Below are positions 32,983 through 38,570 of a stretch of DNA of 38,570 nt, one piece after another. The notes beneath the pieces are model-generated. The model searched no databases and had not been told where the DNA came from. It saw only the letters and a program-made list of their open reading frames with translations. Both the position numbers and the translations under genes were made by a program. Source of the DNA: Verrucomicrobiota bacterium (lineage in GTDB: Bacteria > Verrucomicrobiota > Verrucomicrobiia > Chthoniobacterales > UBA10450); NCBI GenBank assembly GCA_003218395.1, contig QHNJ01000023.1, positions 3,708 through 42,277 on the forward strand. The letters run 5' to 3'. Positions within the stretch are counted from its first letter, which is position 1, and every line of letters begins with the position of its first letter.

Positions 32983-33918
32983 GTGACAACCAGCATTTGG
33001 TTTTGGATCGCCTTTCACATCGGCGTCTTTATTGCGCTAACGGTTGATCTGGTCAGTTTCAAGCGGCGCGATCGAGAGTTAAGCATGCGCGCTGCGGCGC
33101 AACGCAGCGTCCTGTGGGTGATTCTGTCGCTCTGTTTCAGCCTGGTCGTCTGGCGCTTAAAGGGCCCACAACACGGAGTCGATTTTCTCACGGGTTACCT
33201 CGTCGAGTATTCACTGAGCGTGGATAACATCTTCGTTTTTGTATTGATCTTTGCTTATTTTCATGTCCCGCCACGTGCGCAACATCGCGCACTGGTATGG
33301 GGAATTGTTGGCGCACTCGTGATGCGGGGAGTCATGATCTGGTGCGGCATCGCCTTGGTACAACGATTTCACTTTGTTCTCTATCTCTTCGGCCTCTTCC
33401 TGCTCGTCACGTCGTTTCGAATGTTTTTCGGGAAACACATGCGACGCGATTTCGGGGAGAGTTGGGTGATGCGGCTGTGCCGCCGTGTGTTCCCGATTAC
33501 GAAGGACTTCTATAACGAGCACTTCAAAGCGCGCGTGAATGGCCGCTGGATGTTAACCCCACTCGCCCTCGCCTTAATCGTGATCGACGTCATGGATCTT
33601 ATCTTCGCGGTCGATTCGATTCCCGCAGTGTTCGCCATTACGCGCGATCCATTTATTGTTTATACCTCAAACGTCTGTGCGATCATCGGCTTGCGATCGC
33701 TCTATTTTTTGTTGGCCCGCTTGATGGATCGTTTCATCTACTTGCAAACGGGGATCGCAGTCATCCTCGGATTCGTCGGGATCAAAATGATTGTTGCGGA
33801 CTTCTACCCAATTTCCAACTGGCTCTCGCTTGGGTTCATCATAATCGTCTTGGCGGTGACGATCACAATTTCGATGATCGTAGCCCAAAACCGTGTTGCA
33901 AACGGTGACCGAAAATAA
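32983..33918 (+). CDS. TerC/Alx-family membrane protein
   Basis: 311 aa, integral membrane, about 8-9 helices, GTG start. TerC hallmarks: EYSLSVDNIFVFVLIFAYF, HRALVWGIVGALVMRGVMI, LMDLIF-type VMDLIFAVDSIPAVFAITRD with paired acidic residues, and NVCAIIGLRSLYFLLARLM. Family members (TerC, Alx, YkoY) are linked to manganese export, tellurite resistance and metal homeostasis; the two Asp-rich motifs are thought to bind metal. Divergent from the GreA-fusion gene (about 150 bases between the chosen starts). TIGR04073-like gene follows after 47 bases. Confidence 0.92.
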   Translation: MTTSIWFWIAFHIGVFIALTVDLVSFKRRDRELSMRAAAQRSVLWVILSLCFSLVVWRLKGPQHGVDFLTGYLVEYSLSVDNIFVFVLIFAYFHVPPRAQHRALVWGIVGALVMRGVMIWCGIALVQRFHFVLYLFGLFLLVTSFRMFFGKHMRRDFGESWVMRLCRRVFPITKDFYNEHFKARVNGRWMLTPLALALIVIDVMDLIFAVDSIPAVFAITRDPFIVYTSNVCAIIGLRSLYFLLARLMDRFIYLQTGIAVILGFVGIKMIVADFYPISNWLSLGFIIIVLAVTITISMIVAQNRVANGDRK

Positions 33919-33965
33919 GTATTGCGTTATTGGTTGGAAATCTGTTTATCTATTGGTTACTCCCT

Positions 33966-34370
33966 ATGAAGAACTTGTTTGTTATCTTTTTAATGATTGG
34001 ACTTGCGGGAAGCTTGCTCGGCGACATCCAAGATCCGCCGGCCAACGATTATGGGCCGACGCGCAAGCTCGGTCGCGGCTTCTCGAATTTTTTCCTCGCT
34101 CCGGCGGAGGTTTTTGTGACGGTGACGACCATTAACACGTACGACGGGAATTCCGCAGCTGCGGGATACGGCGTCTGGCGTGGTCTAGGCCGCTCGGGTG
34201 CCCGGCATGTGGCCGGCCTGCTGGAGATACTGACCTTTCCCTTTCCGGCATGGCGGGAAAGCTACTACCCGATGCTTCCGCCAGATATTCCATACATTCA
34301 CGCTGGCTATTCGGAATTTCCGCCTGAGCTCGGCTGGGAATCGAAGTATCCATACGTGCGCGATTATTGA
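33966..34370 (+). CDS. exosortase system-associated small protein (TIGR04073-like)
   Basis: About 134 aa with a signal peptide (MKNLFVIFLMIGLAGSLLGD). The mature part has KLGRGFSNFFLAPAEVFVTV, then AAAGYGVWRGLGRSGARH and VAGLLEILTFPFPAW, the pattern of the TIGR04073 family, which occurs with exosortase/PEP-CTERM in Verrucomicrobia and relatives. A Tyr/Pro-rich tail (PMLPPDIPYIHAGYSEFPPE) ends in SKYPYVRDY. No exosortase or PEP-CTERM protein is in this window, so the link is by family only. Start at 33966 from the signal peptide; an earlier ATG at 33930 would add 12 residues. Confidence 0.75.
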   Translation: MKNLFVIFLMIGLAGSLLGDIQDPPANDYGPTRKLGRGFSNFFLAPAEVFVTVTTINTYDGNSAAAGYGVWRGLGRSGARHVAGLLEILTFPFPAWRESYYPMLPPDIPYIHAGYSEFPPELGWESKYPYVRDY

Positions 34371-34485
34371 TCGCTTAGGATCGGGTTCGACCAGTAGGCC
34401 CGCGATCGCATGTCTTAAACTGGACTAGTTGACGCCACGCGCGAGCAGCGTAGTGATAGAGCAACTGCGCTTAGTCTGTCAGGCG

Positions 34486-36516
34486 ATGCAATCGCGGCGT
34501 TTTCCCCCGTTGCCGGTCATCGGCATTGTAACGGGTGTTTATTTCATTGCCGGCAAGCTCGGATTGAGTTTGGCATTTCTAAACGCGAGCGCATCGCCGG
34601 TGTGGCCGCCGGCTGGAATTGCATTGGCCGTACTGCTCCTTTTTGGGTACCGCATCTGGCCGGCTATCTTTGTCGGTGCGTTTTTGGTGAACGCCACGAC
34701 CGCGGGCAACGTTGCTACCTCGCTTGCCATCGCCACTGGAAATACGCTCGAAGCCGTCTCCGGTGCATGGCTGGTGAATCGGTTTGCGGACGGCACAAGC
34801 GTCTTTGACCGGCCGCAAGGAGTTTTCAAATTCGCGCTGGCAGCCGTCGTCAGCACGATCGTCAGTCCCATTTTTGGTGTGACCAGTCTTGCACTTGGTG
34901 GTTTCGCCAATTGGGCGAATTATGGAGCGATCTGGTTGACGTGGTGGCTGGGGGATGCAACGGGCGATCTTCTGATTGCTCCATTAATTATTCTCTGGAG
35001 CGTTGCATCGAAACGCCGGTGGAACAGGAGCCAAGCCGTTGAAGTAGGCGTCCTCCTGCTGCTGTTGTTCGTCCTCAGCGAAGCGGTCTTCGGCGGCTGG
35101 CTTACAATTTCGGCTAGGAATTATCCAATCGCGTTCATTTGCGGACCGATTGTCATTTGGACGGCGTTCCGCTTTACACAGCGCGAAACGGCCACGGGTA
35201 TTTTCATTCTTTCGGCGATCGCAATCTGGGGCACCCTGCATGGCTTTGGTCCGTTCGTAAGGGAAACGGAAAACCAATCCCTTCTCGCTTTGCAGTCCTG
35301 GGCAGCTGTACTTACCATTACGGCGATGGCGCTTTCCGCTGGCATGGCGGAACGGCAGCGGGCTGAAGAGGCGCTTCAGCAACAAAAGTCAGTCGTCGAA
35401 ACGGCCAACCGGACCAAAGATCAGTTCCTAGCCATGCTTTCGCACGAATTGCGCACACCGCTAACGCCCGTCATTTCCGCATTGGAGGCGCTCGAGACAG
35501 AACCGGCGCGGACTGAAGAGACGAAAGCGTCCCTGGCCATGATCCGTCGCAATGTCGAACTTGAAACGCAACTAATCGATGACTTGCTCGACTTTACCCG
35601 GATTACAAAAGATAAATTGCAGTTGAGATTTGCTCCAGTCGATGCGCATCTCGCGATCTCAAACGTAGTCGAAATTTGCCGCGCGGAAGCCGCTTCGAAA
35701 CAGCTTGACGTCCATCTCAACCTTCGGGCGAGCACCTACAACGTGGCTGCTGACGCGGCGAAGTTCCAGCAAATCATTTGGAACGTGCTCAAAAACGCGA
35801 TCAAGTTCACGCCCGAAGAAGGAGAGATTGCCATCTCGTCTTTAAACCCGTCTCCGGAAGTTCTGACAATCAGCGTGCGCGACACCGGCATCGGCATTGA
35901 CCCGGAAGTCATGCGACGTATTTTTGAGCCCTTCGAGCAGGGAAACCGCTCATTCGAACGCCGCTTTGGCGGTTTGGGACTGGGCTTGGCCATTTCGAAA
36001 TCTCTCGCGCAGGCGCACGGTGGCACACTCACGGTTCAAAGCGACGGGCCCGATCGTGGATCGACATTCTTGTTGTCGATGCAAACGATCTCACCCGCCG
36101 AAGCACTGACCGTCCCTGTCAGAACGAGAGACGAGACTTCGTGGCAAGGCTTGAAAATCTTGCTCGTCGACGACCACCAAGACACATGTACTGCTTTGGA
36201 AAAATTACTCGTCCGCCGTGGTTATCTCGTAGCAGCGACCCACACTATGCGCTCGGCGATGGAAACTGCGGTGCGCAATAGGTTCGATCTTCTCATTAGC
36301 GATGTCGCACTTCCAGACGGCACCGGACTGGAACTAATGATGCAGTTGCACGCCATTTCGAACATTCCGGGGATTGCCATCAGCGGCTTCGGCAACAACG
36401 GCGACGTCGAGAGAAGTTTGCAGGCAGGTTTTTCCGAGCACCTGATAAAACCCGTGAAGCTCGACACGCTCGAAGCGGCGATTGAGCGGGCACTCCAAGG
36501 AGCGGCGGTTTCCTAG
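34486..36516 (+). CDS. hybrid histidine kinase with MASE1 sensor
   Basis: About 676 aa. A MASE1 membrane sensor (about 1-290; GKLGLSLAFLNASASPVWPP, FVGAFLVNATTAGN, WWLGDATGDLLIAPLIIL) of 8-10 helices, then HisKA with KDQFLAMLSHELRTPLTPV (His about 320), HATPase_c with IIWNVLKNAIKFTPEEG, VRDTGIGIDPEV and FGGLGLGLAISKSLA, and a C-terminal receiver (LKILLVDDHQDT; phospho-acceptor Asp about 606 in LISDVALPDGTGL; HLIKPVK). Autophosphorylation and relay to the attached receiver; no response regulator with a DNA-binding domain is adjacent. Start uncertain: ATG 34486 preferred, GTG 34453 or TTG 34429 also possible. Confidence 0.9.
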   Translation: MQSRRFPPLPVIGIVTGVYFIAGKLGLSLAFLNASASPVWPPAGIALAVLLLFGYRIWPAIFVGAFLVNATTAGNVATSLAIATGNTLEAVSGAWLVNRFADGTSVFDRPQGVFKFALAAVVSTIVSPIFGVTSLALGGFANWANYGAIWLTWWLGDATGDLLIAPLIILWSVASKRRWNRSQAVEVGVLLLLLFVLSEAVFGGWLTISARNYPIAFICGPIVIWTAFRFTQRETATGIFILSAIAIWGTLHGFGPFVRETENQSLLALQSWAAVLTITAMALSAGMAERQRAEEALQQQKSVVETANRTKDQFLAMLSHELRTPLTPVISALEALETEPARTEETKASLAMIRRNVELETQLIDDLLDFTRITKDKLQLRFAPVDAHLAISNVVEICRAEAASKQLDVHLNLRASTYNVAADAAKFQQIIWNVLKNAIKFTPEEGEIAISSLNPSPEVLTISVRDTGIGIDPEVMRRIFEPFEQGNRSFERRFGGLGLGLAISKSLAQAHGGTLTVQSDGPDRGSTFLLSMQTISPAEALTVPVRTRDETSWQGLKILLVDDHQDTCTALEKLLVRRGYLVAATHTMRSAMETAVRNRFDLLISDVALPDGTGLELMMQLHAISNIPGIAISGFGNNGDVERSLQAGFSEHLIKPVKLDTLEAAIERALQGAAVS

Positions 36517-36557
36517 CAACCCGGCGAAAATAGCTCACCTTTCATTTATTCATTAAT

Positions 36558-36573
36558 ACCCGCTTCAACGGGT
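36558..36573. repeat. short hairpin after the histidine kinase gene
   Basis: ACCCG (36558-36562) pairs with CGGGT (36569-36573) around CTTCAA, in an A/T-rich setting (TTCATTTATTCATTAAT). The motif TAGCTC occurs on both sides (36530 region and 36575 region). Perhaps a weak terminator or a small dispersed repeat. Confidence 0.35.
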
Positions 36574-36641
36574 TAGCTCCAAGCGCCGCTACGAATGTGT
36601 GATTCGCGTCTGGCACCGTGCTCAATCAGGCTGTTAATGCT

Positions 36642-37712
36642 ATGCGCATCGTCGATCTGAAAATCCAAGACGTTGCTTTCGGTGGAAAGGGTGTGGGGCG
36701 GCAAAACGGGAAGGCCGTGTTCGTTCCTTACACGATTGAAGGCGAGACGGTCTCGGCTGAAATCGTGCGAGAGAAGAAGCAATTCGCGGAGGCAGACCTC
36801 GTCGATGTTAAGGAAAGCTCGCTGGATCGCGTTACGCCGGAGTGCCCGTATTTCGGTCGCTGCGGCGGATGCGCTTATCAACACATCGCTTACGAACATC
36901 AACTGGCGATTAAATGGCGCCAGGTTCGCGATGTTCTTAAGCGGATTGGCAAACTCAAGGATGTTCCGATGCGACCGATTATTCCCTCGCCTCAGCAGTA
37001 CGGATATCGCAATCGCATCACTGTGCATGCTCAGGATGGTGTGATCGGCTTTTTTCGGCGCGATTCGCATCGCTTGATCGACATTGAGCGTTGCCCAATT
37101 TCGCGTGACGACGTCAATCACGCGCTGTCGGAATTACGAGCACAACAACAAGTGCGCGATGGACATTATACACTGCGTGCTTCGCCCAGTCCGCGGGTTT
37201 TTTCTCAAACGAACGCCGCGGTCGCAAATGCATTGCGCGAATTGATTGTCGGTCTTGTCGCGCCAAACCAGCAACTGTTAATCGATGCCTACTGCAGCGC
37301 TGGATTTTTTGCGAAAGCGCTGCTCGACAAATTCGAACGTGTAATCGGCATCGATTGGGACCGATTCGCCATAGCCGCTGCCAAGGAGAATGCGTCCCCG
37401 AAGGAAACTTACATTGCCGGGGATGTCGAAGATGTAGAGGCGGCTGTGTCAGCCGCAAACGTGGAAATTGCGGGCGACACGGCCGCCACTACAATGATTG
37501 TTGATCCTCCGGCAACCGGACTGAGCGCAAATGTGCGAAAGGCAATTGTGGATCTTGCACCGGACGCGCTGATTTATGTTTCCTGCAATCCACCGACGTT
37601 AGCGCGCGATTTGAAAGAACTGTGCGAAAAATTCACGATCGATTCGGTCACTCCGCTCGACATGTTTCCGCAGACGGCCGAAATCGAAGTGGCAGTCCAC
37701 CTTCATGCATAA
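36642..37712 (+). CDS. RlmD/RumA-type 23S rRNA (uracil-C5) methyltransferase, short form
   Basis: About 356 aa, against about 430-450 for RlmD. N-terminal TRAM domain (MRIVDLKIQDVAFGGKGVGR, VPYTIEGETVSAEIV), then the [4Fe-4S] cluster cysteines at about 68, 74, 77 and 151 (ECPYFGRCGGCAY, ERCPIS). The SAM domain follows: FSQTN, LLIDAYCSAGFFA, VIGIDWD, IVDPPATGL, and the catalytic Cys about 315 in YVSCNPPTLARDL. All catalytic parts are present; the missing length lies in the central region. A GTG at 36618 could also be the start. Overlaps the stop of the convergent permease gene by ten bases. Exact target base is inferred. Confidence 0.85.
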   Translation: MRIVDLKIQDVAFGGKGVGRQNGKAVFVPYTIEGETVSAEIVREKKQFAEADLVDVKESSLDRVTPECPYFGRCGGCAYQHIAYEHQLAIKWRQVRDVLKRIGKLKDVPMRPIIPSPQQYGYRNRITVHAQDGVIGFFRRDSHRLIDIERCPISRDDVNHALSELRAQQQVRDGHYTLRASPSPRVFSQTNAAVANALRELIVGLVAPNQQLLIDAYCSAGFFAKALLDKFERVIGIDWDRFAIAAAKENASPKETYIAGDVEDVEAAVSAANVEIAGDTAATTMIVDPPATGLSANVRKAIVDLAPDALIYVSCNPPTLARDLKELCEKFTIDSVTPLDMFPQTAEIEVAVHLHA

Positions 37713-38570
37713 ACCAGCAGATCTATTTCTTCCGGTAGCGAATTCGACACTTCGCGAATGACGTTTCCGCGAAGCAGATTTATCAGCGCGCTGCGTTGCG
37801 GCGCGCCGAGAATCACGCGCGATGCACCAAGCGTCGCGGCCACATCAACAATCGTTTCCGCGGCCGACGGGCTTACAGCATAACAGAACAGCGGCTGGTG
37901 ATCGGCAGATTTCCGTTTCGCTTCTGAGAAGATTGCGCTAGCCTCGGCGTCCTCCTGCCATTTGCGGCCGACATCCTGCTCGGTCATGAATGGTTGTTCG
38001 CGGACAAAGAGCAAATAGAGTCGAGCGCCCGCTTTGCGCGCTTCCCGCAATGCGAAATCGAGCGTGCGACCCGTGCCGCGAATCGCGCATAAAATTGCTT
38101 CGCCTCCAGAGGGAGCCGCCGCCGCTTCGGCCACCGGCCGCGCAAGATCCACGCCTAACCGTTGCGGCGCGAGTGCAGGCGCCGCTTCTTTTTTCATTCG
38201 GCGTTCCTGCACAAGTCCGCGGAGAATTAACCCCACAGCGAGAATAGTGACTGCGAAATAACGCGCGTTCGGTTTGTCGATGAGCAGCGATATTTCGATT
38301 GCCGCCATGACTAAAAAGGTTCCTAACATCAGGCTGCGTTCCCACAATTTGATCGACAGTTTCCGGTCCGTGGCAGTTGCGCCGAGATTGGTGGCGATCG
38401 CGCCGACCACGCCAACAGCGTAAAGATCGGCCAGACCTGACATGTCTTTGACCACGATCACGAGCAGCATTGGGACGAGAGTAGCGAGCAACATTCCCGC
38501 GCTTGGTACGCCCCATTTGTTGAGACGCTGGAAAATGTTCGGGAGCTCGCGGTCGCGCGACATGAGGAAC
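37703..38570 (-). CDS. APC-family permease with C-terminal USP-like domain (partial, runs off the window)
   Basis: The C-terminal portion, at least 289 codons; the gene continues past the right edge and its true start is not seen. The first part is the end of an amino acid/polyamine (APC) permease: SRDRELPNIFQRLNKWGVPS, AGMLLATLVPMLLVIVVKDM, DLYAVGVVGAIATNLGATA, then two hydrophobic helices (LMLGTFLVMAAIEISLL, YFAVTILAVGLILRGLV). After a variable Ala-rich linker comes a domain like the universal stress proteins (EAILCAIRGTGRTLDFALREA, ARLYLLFVREQPF, LGASRVILGAPQRSALINLL, EEIDLLVYA). APC-USP fusions occur in other bacteria and may bind nucleotides to regulate transport. Confidence 0.88.
   Translation of the reverse strand, partial: FLMSRDRELPNIFQRLNKWGVPSAGMLLATLVPMLLVIVVKDMSGLADLYAVGVVGAIATNLGATATDRKLSIKLWERSLMLGTFLVMAAIEISLLIDKPNARYFAVTILAVGLILRGLVQERRMKKEAAPALAPQRLGVDLARPVAEAAAAPSGGEAILCAIRGTGRTLDFALREARKAGARLYLLFVREQPFMTEQDVGRKWQEDAEASAIFSEAKRKSADHQPLFCYAVSPSAAETIVDVAATLGASRVILGAPQRSALINLLRGNVIREVSNSLPEEIDLLVYA

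Noticed and set aside
34385-34400. tRNA T-loop-like GGGTTCGACC
   Set aside because: The five bases on either side are not complementary, and no acceptor or anticodon arm can be drawn around it.

Overview
The window looks like a chromosomal segment of a soil-type Verrucomicrobiota bacterium (Chthoniobacterales/Udaeobacter-like). This is inferred from gene content, not from a marker gene. It has a Gram-negative envelope (lipid A acyltransferase, LPS heptosyltransferase, ArnT-like transferase), a SWIB-domain protein, a TIGR04073-type exosortase-associated small protein, a GreA domain on a very long N-terminal extension, and an aroA-cmk-plsC gene order. GC content is moderate. Genes are dense, with ATGA overlaps and one-base gaps. 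I found no tRNA, rRNA, CRISPR array, insertion sequence or prophage. No gene-free stretch exceeds 300 bases; the only long stretch without an intact gene (2392-3264) holds a decayed FAD-oxidoreductase gene.

Layout. 176-5250 (minus): ArnT-like GT39 protein, YbgC-like thioesterase, a broken FAD-dependent oxidoreductase, and a fused lipid A acyltransferase-heptosyltransferase. 5319-9242 (plus): tandem GT2 glycosyltransferase, RmlC-like cupin, SAM methyltransferase. 9354-11302: selenium-binding protein (methanethiol oxidase family) with an in-frame internal deletion, followed by a histidine-rich six-helix membrane protein. 11373-13789: panC-nadB cofactor pair. 13887-16594: secreted protein of unknown function, polysaccharide deacetylase, periplasmic thioredoxin, SWIB protein. 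16662-18366: response regulator-PP2C phosphatase divergent from a proline-rich lipoprotein. 18523-21563: aroA, cmk, plsC and a small membrane protein. 21628-24420 (minus): exonuclease-ATP-dependent DNA ligase fusion. 24547-29939 (plus): secreted protein, STAS protein, GAF-PP2C phosphatase, grpE, dnaJ, HMG-CoA-lyase-like enzyme. 30014-38570: rsmE, GreA fusion (minus), TerC, TIGR04073-like protein, MASE1 hybrid histidine kinase, 23S rRNA uracil-C5 methyltransferase, and the C-terminal part of an APC permease with a USP domain (minus, cut by the window end).

The genes are mostly housekeeping and envelope functions, plus two PP2C-type partner-switching phosphatases, one of them translationally coupled to grpE-dnaJ. 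No single unmistakable new system is present. The most unusual features are two gene fusions (LpxL-WaaF and exonuclease-ligase), the STAS/PP2C/GrpE/DnaJ arrangement, and small palindromic or heptameric repeats, some of which lie inside coding sequences and seem to have become protein (heptosyltransferase linker, RsmE insert, cupin tail).
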